Notes: a model not told the origin generated them from the letters alone. Shown: positions 8,895 to 18,365, counted from the first letter of the stretch. The stretch is DNA of 64,000 nucleotides from Methylobacterium sp. 77 (GCF_000372825.1 NZ_KB910516.1:404011-468010); one strand, 5' to 3'. Translations and numbers: made by a program.

Positions 8895-10106
8895 TCAGGC
8901 CATCGCGGTCTTGAGGTTCGCATCGACCTTGTCGAGGAAGCCGGTGGTCGAGAGCCACTTCTGATCGGGGCCGACCAGGAGTGCGAGATCCTTCGTCATG
9001 AAGCCCGCTTCGACGGTATCGACGCAGACCTTCTCGAGCGTGTTCGCGAACTTGGCCAGATCGGCGTTGTCGTCGAGCTTGGCGCGGTGAGCGAGGCCAC
9101 GGCTCCAGGCGAAGATCGAGGCGATCGAGTTGGTGGAGGTCTCCTTGCCCTTCTGGTGCTCGCGGTAATGGCGCGTCACCGTGCCGTGCGCCGCCTCGGC
9201 CTCGACGGTCTGGCCGTCAGGCGTCATCAGCACGGAGGTCATCAGTCCGAGCGAGCCGAAGCCCTGGGCCGCGGTGTCCGACTGCACGTCGCCGTCGTAG
9301 TTCTTACAGGCCCAGACGTAGCCACCCGACCATTTCAGGCAGGACGCAACCATGTCGTCGATGAGGCGGTGCTCGTAGGTGATGCCGAGGGCCTGGAACT
9401 TCGCCTTGAACTCGGCGTCGAACACTTCCTGGAACAGGTCCTTGAAGCGCCCGTCATAGGCCTTGAGGATGGTGTTCTTGGTCGACAGGTAGACGGGGTA
9501 CTTGCGGGCGAGGCCGTAATTCAGCGAGGCGCGGGCGAAGTCGCGGATCGACTCGTCGAGATTGTACATCGACATCGCGACGCCGGCGGCCGGGAACTTG
9601 AACACTTCCTTCTCGATGACGGTGCCGTCGTCACCCTCGAACTTGATGGTCAGGCGACCCTTGCCGGGCACCTTGAAGTCGGTGGCGCGATACTGGTCGC
9701 CATAGGCATGACGGCCGATCACGAAGGGCTGCGTCCAGCCGGGCACGAGGCGCGGAACGTTCTTGCAGATGATCGGCTCGCGGAAGATCACGCCGCCGAG
9801 GATGTTGCGGATCGTGCCGTTGGGCGAGCGCCACATCTCCTTCAGCTTGAACTCTTCAACCCGCTGTTCGTCCGGGGTGATGGTGGCGCATTTTACGCCG
9901 ACGCCGTGGCGCTTGATCGCCTCGGCCGCATCGACGGTCACCTTGTCGCCGGTCGCGTCGCGGTGCTCGACGCCGAGGTCGTAATAGTCGAGGTCGAGGT
10001 CGAGATAGGGGTGGATGAGCTTGCTCTTGATCTCGCTCCAGATGATCCGGGTCATCTCGTCGCCGTCGAGTTCGACGACCGGGTTCGCCACCTTGATCTT
10101 CGACAT
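8895..10106 (-). CDS. icd: NADP-dependent isocitrate dehydrogenase (dimeric, eukaryote-like type)
   Basis: Icd oxidises isocitrate to 2-oxoglutarate and CO2 in the TCA cycle and yields NADPH. The 403-aa product begins [20 protein letters not shown], the signature of the homodimeric subfamily shared with mitochondrial IDH1/IDH2 rather than the E. coli type. The substrate-binding stretch [13 protein letters not shown] appears here as [13 protein letters not shown]. The family motifs [13 protein letters not shown] and [17 protein letters not shown] are intact. ATG 10106 is chosen because conservation starts there and AGGAAGG precedes it; the frame runs on to 10145. It is monocistronic, transcribed leftwards, and ends at the stem-loop shared with the upstream convergent gene. 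Confidence 0.96.
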   Translation of the reverse strand: MSKIKVANPVVELDGDEMTRIIWSEIKSKLIHPYLDLDLDYYDLGVEHRDATGDKVTVDAAEAIKRHGVGVKCATITPDEQRVEEFKLKEMWRSPNGTIRNILGGVIFREPIICKNVPRLVPGWTQPFVIGRHAYGDQYRATDFKVPGKGRLTIKFEGDDGTVIEKEVFKFPAAGVAMSMYNLDESIRDFARASLNYGLARKYPVYLSTKNTILKAYDGRFKDLFQEVFDAEFKAKFQALGITYEHRLIDDMVASCLKWSGGYVWACKNYDGDVQSDTAAQGFGSLGLMTSVLMTPDGQTVEAEAAHGTVTRHYREHQKGKETSTNSIASIFAWSRGLAHRAKLDDNADLAKFANTLEKVCVDTVEAGFMTKDLALLVGPDQKWLSTTGFLDKVDANLKTAMA

Positions 10107-10263
10107 GTCTACCGCACCTTCCTGAGCCAAGCCATTTGGCGGCATCCACGCAAGGCGGATGCCGATCCTCGGCGCAGTCCATAGCCTGCGCCGTCACGGC
10201 ACGAAAGGCGAAGCCCCGCTCAAGAGGCATGACAATCGGGCAGGCGTGTCAGAATGTACCTGC

Positions 10264-11607
10264 TCAAGGCACGAGTCGGGCCTGCCGCGTCGCTTGGTCG
10301 AACATGGAGTTGAGCGCGGCCTCGATCTCGCTCGCCGTGCTCGCGGCCCGGTAGAATCCCGGTGACGCACAGTTCTGGAGAGTCTGTGGAACGCTGGGGA
10401 TCAGACCGTTCACGACGACGTTTTCATACCCGACATTGTCATTATAGGGTTGTACTAGAGGCACGTAAGGTATGTAGAGCACTGAGATCGTGACGCCTCG
10501 GTTTTTAATGGACGTGCATAAAGAGGGATCGAGTAGCTTGGCCTGCGATCCTGTCCATCCAGTGGCATTATACCAGTATTGGTTATTGCCTATCCCATCG
10601 GTGATCAAGAACACATACGGAACTGGCTTCGCGGCGCTCGATCCATCACCGATCCGGGTGATCTTCGCGCTGATCGCGGGAAGAATGTTCTCGTAGTGGG
10701 TGCCGCCGCTGCCTCTCGCGACGGTCGAATTGCCGATGTCCATATAGTTTTCGAGATCGATGCTGGTGAGCGAGTCGAGATTGTTCGTCGCATTGGCAGC
10801 CGTCTCCATGAAGCTGACGAACGGATACAGGCCGATCCTGTACTGGTTGGTCAGGGTCTGACGCGCTTTGGCTTTCGCGATCAGCTGCTGAACGGCATTG
10901 CTGACCGTCTTGATTCTGAGCTCGATATTGTTCAACTTGGCAAGATCGTAACCCTTGTAGCCCGAGAAATGGCAGGCAAAGGCGCAGTTATTGCCCTTCG
11001 AATCCTTCATATCGGGATTCAGCTTGGCGAATTGGACTTGAGCGGCACTCGATGTCGGAAACCCCATCGAGCCTGACGTATCGAGCAGAAGGTAGAAATC
11101 GGTGTAGTTCCCCAGGCTCAGGCTCGACGCCGATTTTCCGGCGACCTGGACGTTCGTGACATCGCCGAGGACCTTTCCGAACGCCGATCCATACGTCGTC
11201 GCGTAAGTCGCCGTGGCCGACACGACGTTTGCTGTCCGCGTCACCGTCAGAACCGGCGTCAAGGGAAGGCTTGCCAGCAACGGCCCGGCATTGACGCGGA
11301 ATGCGGCCATCCCGCGAGTCACCGCGAGAGTCTTGGCGGATTCCGTCGGATCGACCTCGTTGTTCGGATTGCTGGAAATGTAGTCGCGGGCCGTCGTGAT
11401 CGCGGTGATCGTCGCGGCATCGACGGCCTTGTCGTATTGCGTCCGATAATAGTTGGCGCGCATGTATTCGATGCCGATACCGGCGACACCGATCATCGGA
11501 ACCGCCGAGAGGGCGAAGACGATCAGGACGTTACCGTCTCGTCTCGTTCGCAGAGCATGAAGCCGCGCGACTGTCGTGGAGAGGAAGCGAGCCAGACCAA
11601 GGGACAT
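10264..11607 (-). CDS. TadG-like protein with von Willebrand A domain
   Basis: The 447-aa product starts with a basic head and the TadE/TadG-like hydrophobic helix (RRDGNVLIVFALSAVPMIG) near residues 20-45. It then carries a vWA domain with the metal-ion site DxSxS in LLLDTSGSMG (Asp near 174). In Tad pilus systems TadG is an envelope-anchored minor component; vWA forms are frequent in alphaproteobacteria. ATG 11607 avoids overlap with the upstream tadE-like gene (10-bp gap); a GTG-type extension to 11673 would overlap it. It is the last gene of a three-gene minus-strand set. Base composition is visibly lower in G+C than in flanking icd and fae. The secretin and ATPase genes of a Tad machine are absent here. 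Confidence 0.85.
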   Translation of the reverse strand: MSLGLARFLSTTVARLHALRTRRDGNVLIVFALSAVPMIGVAGIGIEYMRANYYRTQYDKAVDAATITAITTARDYISSNPNNEVDPTESAKTLAVTRGMAAFRVNAGPLLASLPLTPVLTVTRTANVVSATATYATTYGSAFGKVLGDVTNVQVAGKSASSLSLGNYTDFYLLLDTSGSMGFPTSSAAQVQFAKLNPDMKDSKGNNCAFACHFSGYKGYDLAKLNNIELRIKTVSNAVQQLIAKAKARQTLTNQYRIGLYPFVSFMETAANATNNLDSLTSIDLENYMDIGNSTVARGSGGTHYENILPAISAKITRIGDGSSAAKPVPYVFLITDGIGNNQYWYNATGWTGSQAKLLDPSLCTSIKNRGVTISVLYIPYVPLVQPYNDNVGYENVVVNGLIPSVPQTLQNCASPGFYRAASTASEIEAALNSMFDQATRQARLVP

Positions 11608-11617
11608 CGATGGAACC

Positions 11618-12280
11618 TTACGGAACGACGCACGACCACGCCGTCCCAATTCCCGCACTTGCGTCGAACGCAATCGAGGAGACGTATCGTGGAGAGATGT
11701 AGAAGGATTTGGCGATGCTGACCGTGCCGATGACCGATTGGGCCATGATGGGCGTGTAGGAGAAGACGACGTCCGCGACGATCAGAAAGCCCGGTCCGAA
11801 GGTATCGCTCGGCAAGGTTCTCGCTGTCGGCGCCGCCGTATTCGCGGCCGAATTCATCGGTGTGGCGCAAGGCCGGCCCTGTCCGGATGTCCAGGCGACG
11901 TAGGCACTGTAGGTACAGTTGCTCGTGCAACCCGCAGGCGCTTTGAATTGGATTCCGGTCAGCGACCATTTCAGAAGGCTCCAAACGGCGACGTTCTGGT
12001 CGCGGGCCACCTTCATCGCCTCTGGAAAGATCACCAATTGCGCCTTCGACATCGTGGCGATGTCGGTCTGCGAGATCTTGCCCGTATCGTTCCGCGAGAC
12101 CAGTTCCGCGAGGGTACTGGCGGCCAATTCAACTTTGCTGACGAAGTCGATATAGCGGATGAGGTCGAATGCCCCGAAAGCGAGCAGGGTCATCACCGGC
12201 ATGATCAGCGCGAACTCGGTGATCGCAAGACCCCGCTGATCACGGCTGAAATCGGTCCGGCGGAAACGCGGCCTGCCCAC
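11618..12280 (-). CDS. TadE-like pilus assembly protein (second of pair)
   Basis: TadE-type pseudopilin-like protein with the diagnostic N-terminus RDQRGLAITEFALIMPVMTL: a short positively charged leader, Glu in the TEF motif, then a long hydrophobic helix, as processed by prepilin peptidase TadV. The rest is periplasmic, with paired cysteines (GCTSNC). The start is uncertain. GTG 12280 overlaps the upstream gene's TAA (sequence TAAGGTG), suggesting translational coupling and a normal leader length. An in-frame GTG at 12343 would give 21 more residues and overlap the neighbour by 62 bp. Product about 220 aa. It lies between another tadE-like gene and the vWA tadG. Confidence 0.8.
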   Translation of the reverse strand: MGRPRFRRTDFSRDQRGLAITEFALIMPVMTLLAFGAFDLIRYIDFVSKVELAASTLAELVSRNDTGKISQTDIATMSKAQLVIFPEAMKVARDQNVAVWSLLKWSLTGIQFKAPAGCTSNCTYSAYVAWTSGQGRPCATPMNSAANTAAPTARTLPSDTFGPGFLIVADVVFSYTPIMAQSVIGTVSIAKSFYISPRYVSSIAFDASAGIGTAWSCVVP

Positions 12281-12281
12281 C

Positions 12282-12869
12282 TTAACAACCGCTCGAAACG
12301 CTGGCGGACGTGAACGGCTCGTTGCGGAAGGTCGCCGCGGCACGTGCGAAGACGACCGTCTTTCCGTTCCAGGTCGTCGAGTTCAGGACCGTCCATATCG
12401 GGCTGAAGACCGGCACTGCATAAAAGGCCTGAAGATATTCATAGGTCCCGGGGGCGCCGGTGCAGTAGCTCGTCTGGCTGTTATCCATCGGAACGGACAC
12501 GAGACCGCGCTCGTCGGACTGAACGAAGATGGCATAGCCTCCACCGGTCCCGCCGAGCGTGGTCGATTGCAGGCTCGTCACCACGTTGTCGCAGGACAGG
12601 CCGGCGAGCAGGTTTCCGCATAACGCGTTCGATCGGAAACCGTTCGCGGATGCAGAGTTTGCATCCAAAGCACCGAGCATGATCACGCGCCCGGCATCGG
12701 CGGTCGCCTTGTCGATCGCGGCGGAGCAGAAGAGGTATAATCCGCCCTGCAGAATCTCGACGAGCGCGAGAAAAAACAGCGGCCCGACGAGCGCGAACTC
12801 GACGGCGGTCGCTCCTGACCGAGATGCGCCAAACCGGCGCCACAACGTATGAATTTTCAGGAAACGCAT
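12282..12869 (-). CDS. TadE-like pilus assembly protein (first of pair)
   Basis: The 195-aa product shows the TadE pattern: basic N-terminus (MRFLKIHTLWRRFGASRSG), then ATAVEFALVGPLFFLALVEI with the conserved Glu of the processing/assembly motif, and a periplasmic C-terminal part with several cysteines (CGNLLAGLSC, SSGC at the end). It is the first gene of the minus-strand set TadE-TadE-TadG, so the promoter should lie in the 347 bp upstream. Such triplets contribute minor pilins of Tad/Flp pili. No Flp major pilin gene is in view, so this may be an accessory or orphan set serving a Tad locus elsewhere. Confidence 0.85.
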   Translation of the reverse strand: MRFLKIHTLWRRFGASRSGATAVEFALVGPLFFLALVEILQGGLYLFCSAAIDKATADAGRVIMLGALDANSASANGFRSNALCGNLLAGLSCDNVVTSLQSTTLGGTGGGYAIFVQSDERGLVSVPMDNSQTSYCTGAPGTYEYLQAFYAVPVFSPIWTVLNSTTWNGKTVVFARAAATFRNEPFTSASVSSGC

Positions 12870-13216
12870 TATCTCAAGACCTTCGTCCCTTGCGAGATCC
12901 CGAACACGAAGTCGTTATGATTTCAATCTTCAATTGTATCGTCGTCGTACAGCAGAACTTACGTTTTACCGTAGGCAGGTTAGATTCCATCCGCGTCGGT
13001 CAAGGATTTGAGACATAGATCTTAAGTTCACCTTACACCGCCACTCACCGAACAGAGGCAAACACCGATTTTTCGCCCGGTCGCCACGTCGCCCACATCC
13101 CTGGCGCCGGCCCGACCTCCCGGGAAATGCTTTCACGACGGGTCGGGACTGGACTTTGCGGCGGCGAACGGGAATGAGCGTCGCCATCCCAGATCCAGAA
13201 TTCGTGAGGAGACACC
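12870..13216. other. Intergenic region between the tadE-like gene and the fae-like gene
   Basis: This 347-bp divergent region must hold the promoters for the leftward Tad set and the rightward fae-like gene. The left half (12900-13030) is AT-richer, as expected for promoter DNA. I cannot point to a convincing -35/-10 pair. AGGAGA at 13207-13212 is the ribosome-binding site of the fae-like gene. No ORF is supported. Confidence 0.6.
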
Positions 13217-13765
13217 ATGAGCGAGCGCATCATCCTGCGGGCCGGCGAGGCCCTGGTGGCCGGCGGGCCGCCCAACACCGCCGCTGAGCCGGAGGTGATC
13301 ATCGGGGAGCTCGACGGCCCCGTGGGTACGGCGCTCGCCACCCTCACCGGCGACCAGGTCGTCGGCCACAGCCGTGTCTTCGCCCTCCTCAACACCGACA
13401 TCATGGTGCGGCCGGTGACGCTCTGCGTCTCGAAGGTCAGCGTCGAGACCTCGAAATACACCTCGATCCTCATGGGGACGGTGCAGTTCGCCATCGCCAA
13501 CGGCGTCCTCGATGCGGTGCGACTCGGCTATATCCCGAAGGAGAAGGCCAACGATCTCGGCATCATCTGCTCGGTCTGGCTCAGCCCCGGCGTGATCGAG
13601 GCCGAGACGGTCGATCACAAGGCGTTGTTCGAGATTCAGCGCAAGGGCATGACGGAGGCGATCCGCAAGGCCATGACCAACGAGCCCTCGATCGACTGGC
13701 TCCTGGAGAACCAGGACAAGATCATCCACAAATACTACCAGATGGGTCTCGACGGTAAGATCTGA
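13217..13765 (+). CDS. Formaldehyde-activating enzyme (Fae) family paralogue
   Basis: Fae condenses formaldehyde with tetrahydromethanopterin in methylotrophs. This 182-aa protein keeps the family layout: GEALVAGG near residue 10, a VIIGELDGPVGTAL strand, the KVSVETSKYTSILMGTVQ segment and YIPKEKANDLGIICSVWL. It is clearly divergent from canonical Fae as I remember it. Where Fae has VAHIDLIIG with the active-site His, this protein reads AAEPEVIIG, so that His is replaced by Glu. It also has a longer C-terminus ending KYYQMGLDGKI. M. extorquens is known to carry extra homologues (Fae2, Fae3) of unclear function, and this probably belongs to that group. A strong ribosome-binding site (AGGAGA) precedes ATG 13217, and a stem-loop follows the gene. 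Confidence 0.85.
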   Translation: MSERIILRAGEALVAGGPPNTAAEPEVIIGELDGPVGTALATLTGDQVVGHSRVFALLNTDIMVRPVTLCVSKVSVETSKYTSILMGTVQFAIANGVLDAVRLGYIPKEKANDLGIICSVWLSPGVIEAETVDHKALFEIQRKGMTEAIRKAMTNEPSIDWLLENQDKIIHKYYQMGLDGKI

Positions 13766-13782
13766 GCCGCGCCCGACGGGCG

Positions 13783-13816
13783 GGGAGCCGTGCCGCCCAC
13801 CGCAGGTGCGGCTCCC
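13783..13816 (+). terminator. Stem-loop after the fae-like gene
   Basis: GGGAGCCG at 13783-13790 and CGGCTCCC at 13809-13816 form an 8-bp stem that can be extended with mismatches, 18 bp after the stop codon. The T-run is poor. Confidence 0.45.
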
Positions 13817-13878
13817 TCCGACGAGCCTTCGCGATCACCGGACTGTTCGTCCGGCTCGTCACGTGGCAGAGGGCGACG

Positions 13879-14610
13879 ATGATCGCCCCCGTCATCATCC
13901 TGGTCGAACCGCAACTCGCCGAGAACATCGGTATGGTCGCGCGCGCCATGGCGAATTTCGGCCTGTCCGAACTCCGCCTCGTGGCACCGAAGAACGGCTG
14001 GCCCAAGAAGGGCGTGCGCGAGGCGGCGTCCGGAGCGACGCACGTCCTCGACGGCGCCACCGTCTTCGCCACGGTTCCGGAAGCCATCGCCGACCTCAAC
14101 TATCTCCTGGCGACCACGGCCCGCGAGCGCGGGCAGATGAAACGTGCCCAAGGACCCGAGGAAGCGATGGTCGACGTCGCCTCGCGGACGGGACAGCGCA
14201 TCGGCGTGATGTTCGGCCGGGAACGGATCGGCCTCACCAACGACGAGGTCTCGCTCGCCGACGCGATCGTGACGTTCCCGGTCTCGGCCGAGTTTCCGTC
14301 GCTCAACCTCGCCCAGGCCGTGCTCCTCGTCGGCTACGAATGGCGCAAGGCCTCGGGTCAGGCCAGCCTTCCGTTCACCGGCGACATGCAATCCCCGCCG
14401 GCGACGCGGGAAGCGATGGCATCGCTCGTCGCGAGCCTCGAAGAAAGCCTCGATGCGGGTCGATTCTACCCACCCGAAAAACGGGATGTCATCGCCCGCA
14501 ACATGCGCGACATGCTCCACCGCATGGCGATGACGGAGCAGGATGTCCGGACGTTTCGCGGTGCCCTGCGCGCACTGACCCGCCCGCGACGAAAAGATAG
14601 CTTATGTTAG
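13879..14610 (+). CDS. trmJ: tRNA (cytidine/uridine-2'-O-)-methyltransferase TrmJ
   Basis: A SPOUT (trefoil-knot) methyltransferase of the TrmH group 1 family, which modifies the ribose at position 32 of tRNAs. The 243-aa product has motif 1 as PQLAENIGMVARAMANFG, with the catalytic-region Asn-Ile-Gly and Arg, then LRLVAPKNGWP, then motif 2 VMFGRERIGLTNDE. The knot motif 3 is FPSLNLAQAVLLVGYEW. The C-terminal extension with a helical tail (RDVIARNMRDMLHRM) matches TrmJ length. The ATG at 13879 follows GAGGG. It lies 113 bp after the fae-like gene; the pairing probably reflects position rather than function. Confidence 0.93.
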   Translation: MIAPVIILVEPQLAENIGMVARAMANFGLSELRLVAPKNGWPKKGVREAASGATHVLDGATVFATVPEAIADLNYLLATTARERGQMKRAQGPEEAMVDVASRTGQRIGVMFGRERIGLTNDEVSLADAIVTFPVSAEFPSLNLAQAVLLVGYEWRKASGQASLPFTGDMQSPPATREAMASLVASLEESLDAGRFYPPEKRDVIARNMRDMLHRMAMTEQDVRTFRGALRALTRPRRKDSLC

Positions 14611-14665
14611 GGAAAATCTCCGCTCTTAACTCCTGCGCGACGTTTGCGTGAGACTGTGATGCGCC

Positions 14666-17011
14666 ATGTGGAAGCACTGTCTCGCCGCCATCAGCGGAGA
14701 ATTCGTTTCGCCTGAACGGGAGGCCGCGTTCCAGGATGAGCGCGTCTCCGAGACCTTGCGCTATGCGCGGCTGCTTTTCGTGTGCGCCGTGTTGCTCAAT
14801 ACGATCTTCCTGTCGAGCGATTGGCGGTTCGCCGGGCAAACGCATTTCTGGGTGGCCGTGCCGGCCCGGCTCTGCGTGATCCTGGTCTCCGGCCTCTGCC
14901 TGATCGCGACCAGGAACATCGTCTCCTTCGGCAGACTCCAGGCGGTCATGGTGACCTGGGAGCTTCTCGTCGCCGGATGCGTCGCCGTTCTGTGCTCGTC
15001 GCGATCCGATATCGCGCTGATCGTCCTGCTGCTGCTGCCGGCGATGTACATGATCGTCGTGCCGACCCGCTTCGTCTGGAGCGTGACGTGCAGCGCGATC
15101 GCATCGATCGCGCTGACGGCCGGCTATCTTCTGCCGCCGCCTATGCCATCGACGGCGCTCGGAATCTGCTTCGCGGTGATGATGTCCAATATCGTCATGA
15201 TGCTGGTCGCAGCGCGCTCCAATCGCCTGCGGCGGATGGAATGGAATGCGGCCGTGGCCGAGCGTCGCGCCAACATGGAACTGGCGGACAGCCGGCGCCT
15301 GTTCGAGACGATGTTCAAGGCGGTCCCGATCCCGATCGTGGTGTCCAGGCTGGATGACGGCCGGATCGTCGATGCGAACGATGCGGCGACCCGGTTCTTC
15401 GGACTCGAGGGAGGCGCACTCCTGACGCAGTACCGGACGCGGGATCTGCTCGACAGGAAGGCGCGCCGCCTGATCCAGGCCGAGCTCGACCGCAACGGCA
15501 GCGCCAACGATATCGAGATCCGCCTCGGTACCCTCGGCGGGGTCCGGCGAGATGCCATCATCTCGGCGGTCACCGTCGATGTGGAGGGGTCGACGCGCAT
15601 CATTTCGAGCCTCGTCGACATGACGAGCCGGAAGGCGGTGGAGGAGCGCATTCGGCTCGCCGCCCAGCACGACGTCCTGACCGGGCTCCCGAACCGCGCC
15701 CTCTTCCAGACGACGCTCGACGCCGCGCTGAGCGCGGCCGAAGCCTCGGGACGACGCGTCGGACTCATCCTGATCGATCTCGATGCGTTCAAGGAGGTGA
15801 ACGACACCCTCGGTCACGATGCCGGCGACGCGCTGCTGAAGGAAGTCGCCCGCCGTCTCGGCAATGCCATCGGGCAGCAGGATCTGGTCGCCCGTCTCGG
15901 CGGCGACGAATTCGTCATCATCGCGGCCTGCGAGGACGACCACCACCAGCCGAGCCGGCGCATCCATGTGTTGTCCCAGGCGATCCTCGAAGTCCTGAGT
16001 CCGGCGATGGCGGTGTCCGGGCGCGCCGTCTCGCCTCGCGCCAGTCTCGGCCTCGCCCTGTTCCCGGAACACGCCGCCAATCCGGCGGACCTCTTCACCA
16101 ACGCGGATCTCGCCCTCTACGCGGCCAAGGCGGCCGGACGAAACCGGGCGACGCTGTTCGTTCCGGCGCTCCGGGCGGATATCGAGCACCGCGTCGCGAT
16201 CGTCCGCGAGATGAGGGCCGCGCTCGAAACGGGCGGTCTCGTTCCGTATTACCAACCGAAGGTGAGCCTCGCGACGGGGGAGATCGTCGGTTTCGAGGCG
16301 CTGGCGCGGTGGCAACACCCGAGCCGCGGGCTGCTTGCACCGGCCAGTTTCGCGATGGTCTTCGACGATGCGGAGATCGGCATCGCGGTCGGCAACGTGC
16401 TGGCGCGGCAGATCTTCGCCGACATGGCGGGATGGATCGCGCGGGGATACGATCCCGGGCGAGTGTTCCTCAACCTGTCCTCGGCCCAGTTCGCGCAGGA
16501 CGGCCTCGCCGAGAGCCTGATCGCGGATCTCGCCGCGGCGGGCATCCCTCACGACAGGATCGGTGTCGAGGTCACAGAGACGGTACTCCTCGGCGGCCAT
16601 GGGGACAGGGTATCCGCGGTTTTATCGACCCTGCATCGCGCCGGCGTCAGCGTCGCGCTCGACGATTTCGGCACGGGCTACGCCTCGCTGACCCACCTGA
16701 AGCAATATCCCGTGGACGAGATCAAGGTCGATCGCAGCTTCGTGCGCGATCTCGAGCGGGACCCCAATGACGCGGCCATCGTCACGGCGGTCGTGCAGCT
16801 CGGTCAGAGCCTCGGCCTCAGCGTGACCGCCGAGGGTGTGGAAACGGAAGCGCAGGTCAGGTTTCTGCAGGAACAGGGTTGCGCCTATGCGCAGGGTTAC
16901 CTGTACAGCAAGCCCATGCCGCAGAGCCGGGTCCCATGGTTCCTCCAGGAGCATGGCGGGCATGCCGCCACACTGGAAGCCGCGACCTCGGGAGAACTCA
17001 AGATCGCCTGA
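14666..17011 (+). CDS. Membrane-bound GGDEF-EAL cyclic di-GMP enzyme with PAS domain
   Basis: The 781-aa product has five or six transmembrane helices in residues 30-190 and then a PAS domain (about 205-330, LFETMFKAVPIPIVVSRLDD). A GGDEF domain follows with an intact GGDEF motif (near 411), and then an EAL domain with GFEAL (near 542), the DDFGTG loop and the late EGVE (TAEGVETEAQ). Both active sites look complete, so it may synthesise or degrade cyclic di-GMP depending on its signal. The N-terminal membrane block could be the sensor. It is read after trmJ and converges on the sulfhydrylase gene at 17029 with only 17 bp between. The PilZ protein at 854 is a possible, unproven effector. Confidence 0.93.
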   Translation: MWKHCLAAISGEFVSPEREAAFQDERVSETLRYARLLFVCAVLLNTIFLSSDWRFAGQTHFWVAVPARLCVILVSGLCLIATRNIVSFGRLQAVMVTWELLVAGCVAVLCSSRSDIALIVLLLLPAMYMIVVPTRFVWSVTCSAIASIALTAGYLLPPPMPSTALGICFAVMMSNIVMMLVAARSNRLRRMEWNAAVAERRANMELADSRRLFETMFKAVPIPIVVSRLDDGRIVDANDAATRFFGLEGGALLTQYRTRDLLDRKARRLIQAELDRNGSANDIEIRLGTLGGVRRDAIISAVTVDVEGSTRIISSLVDMTSRKAVEERIRLAAQHDVLTGLPNRALFQTTLDAALSAAEASGRRVGLILIDLDAFKEVNDTLGHDAGDALLKEVARRLGNAIGQQDLVARLGGDEFVIIAACEDDHHQPSRRIHVLSQAILEVLSPAMAVSGRAVSPRASLGLALFPEHAANPADLFTNADLALYAAKAAGRNRATLFVPALRADIEHRVAIVREMRAALETGGLVPYYQPKVSLATGEIVGFEALARWQHPSRGLLAPASFAMVFDDAEIGIAVGNVLARQIFADMAGWIARGYDPGRVFLNLSSAQFAQDGLAESLIADLAAAGIPHDRIGVEVTETVLLGGHGDRVSAVLSTLHRAGVSVALDDFGTGYASLTHLKQYPVDEIKVDRSFVRDLERDPNDAAIVTAVVQLGQSLGLSVTAEGVETEAQVRFLQEQGCAYAQGYLYSKPMPQSRVPWFLQEHGGHAATLEAATSGELKIA

Positions 17012-17028
17012 ACCGGCGACCCATGCGG

Positions 17029-18327
17029 TCAGCCGGCGGCCTGATCGAGCGCCTGCGCGATATCGGCGATCAGGTCCTCGACATTCTCGAGGCCGATCGA
17101 GAGGCGGACAGTCTCGGGACCGACCAGCGCCGCTTCCTTGTCGGCATCGCTCAATTGACGATGCGTCGTCGTGGCGGGATGGATCGCCAGCGACTTGATC
17201 TCGCCGATATTGACCAGGTGCGAGACGAGTTCCAGGCTCATGATGAACTTCACCGCCGCCGGCTGTCCGCCCTTCAAGGCAAAGGTGAAGATCGAGCCCG
17301 GCCCCTCCGGCACGTAGCGGGCCGCGAGCGCTTCCCCCGCCTGACCGGGGAGGGCGGGATAGCTGACCCACTTCACCGCCGGATGATCTTTCAGGAAAGC
17401 CGCGACCACCTTGGCGTTCGCGCAATGCCGCTTCATACGAAGGGGAAGCGTTTCGATGCCCGTCAGCGTCAGGAACGCATTCATCGGAGACAGGCCGGGG
17501 CCGAGATCGCGCAGACCGAACAGCCTGCAGGCCACCGCGAAGCTGAAATCCGGGAAGCGCTCGGAGACCACGAGGCCGTCGTAATCGGCCCAGGGCTCGG
17601 TGATGAGGTTGTAGCGTCCCTCTGCCGCCGTCCAGTCGAACGTGCCCGCATCGCAGATGATGCCGCCGATGGTCTGGCCGGAGCCACCGAGGAATTTCGA
17701 GGTCGAGTGGAAGACGATGTCGGCGCCATGCTCGATCGGCCGGATCAGGGCCGGCGAGGCCAGGGTGTTGTCGACGATCAGCGGCAGGTTGTGGCGCTTG
17801 GCCACCTCGGCGATGCCGGCGATGTCCATCACCGTCGCGCAGGGATTGACGATCGACTCGCAGACGATGGCCTTCGTCTCGGGCGTGATCGCCGCCTCGA
17901 AATCGGCCGGCGTCAGCCCCTTGGCGAAGAGCGGCTTGAGGTCGTAGCGGGCATCGAGGCGGTTCATCAGCCCGAGCGAACCGCCGAACAGGCGCGACGA
18001 GGCGACGTAGGCGTCCCCGCTCTTCATCAGCGTCATCAGGACGAGGAGGAGGGCGGATTGCCCGGACGAGACGGCCACGGCCGCCTTGGCGCCTTCCAGC
18101 GCCGCCACCCGGCGTTCCAGGGCCGCCACGGTGGGGTTCGAGCCGCGCGAATAGGAGAAGCCGGTGCGCCGCATGGCGAAGATGTCGGCGGCCTGCTCGG
18201 TCGATTCGAACACGAAGCCGTTGGTGAAGTAGATCGGCTGGACCCGCGCACCGGTGGCGGGGTCTGGCGCGGCGCCGGCATGGACGGCCTGGGTCGCGAA
18301 GCGGAGCGGGCGGGTCTCGGTGGCCAT
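17029..18327 (-). CDS. O-acylhomoserine sulfhydrylase (Cys/Met metabolism PLP enzyme), copy 1
   Basis: The 432-aa protein is a fold-type I PLP enzyme of the Cys/Met metabolism family. It makes homocysteine or methionine from O-acetyl- or O-succinylhomoserine and sulfide or methanethiol. The PLP lysine is K211 in HSTSKFLGGSG. Other marks are YSRGSNPTVAALERRVAALE near 59-78 and HPATTTHRQLS near the end. It differs from copy 2 at 18874 (for example FAMRRTGFSYS against FGLQAFGNIYS), so the two may differ in acyl donor or thiol. It is the last gene of a minus-strand trio, 39 bp after a receiver gene. Choice between MetY and MetZ is not safe by eye. Confidence 0.85.
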   Translation of the reverse strand: MATETRPLRFATQAVHAGAAPDPATGARVQPIYFTNGFVFESTEQAADIFAMRRTGFSYSRGSNPTVAALERRVAALEGAKAAVAVSSGQSALLLVLMTLMKSGDAYVASSRLFGGSLGLMNRLDARYDLKPLFAKGLTPADFEAAITPETKAIVCESIVNPCATVMDIAGIAEVAKRHNLPLIVDNTLASPALIRPIEHGADIVFHSTSKFLGGSGQTIGGIICDAGTFDWTAAEGRYNLITEPWADYDGLVVSERFPDFSFAVACRLFGLRDLGPGLSPMNAFLTLTGIETLPLRMKRHCANAKVVAAFLKDHPAVKWVSYPALPGQAGEALAARYVPEGPGSIFTFALKGGQPAAVKFIMSLELVSHLVNIGEIKSLAIHPATTTHRQLSDADKEAALVGPETVRLSIGLENVEDLIADIAQALDQAAG

Positions 18328-18365
18328 GATGGGCGTCGCGATCTTCCGGAAGAGTGAGGTCTGGG

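Noticed and set aside
9087..10184. Plus-strand frame opposite icd
   Set aside because: Shadow of a highly conserved TCA-cycle gene.
14489..16600. Long minus-strand frame opposite the GGDEF-EAL gene
   Set aside because: Shadow frame; the GGDEF and EAL motifs on the plus strand are intact.
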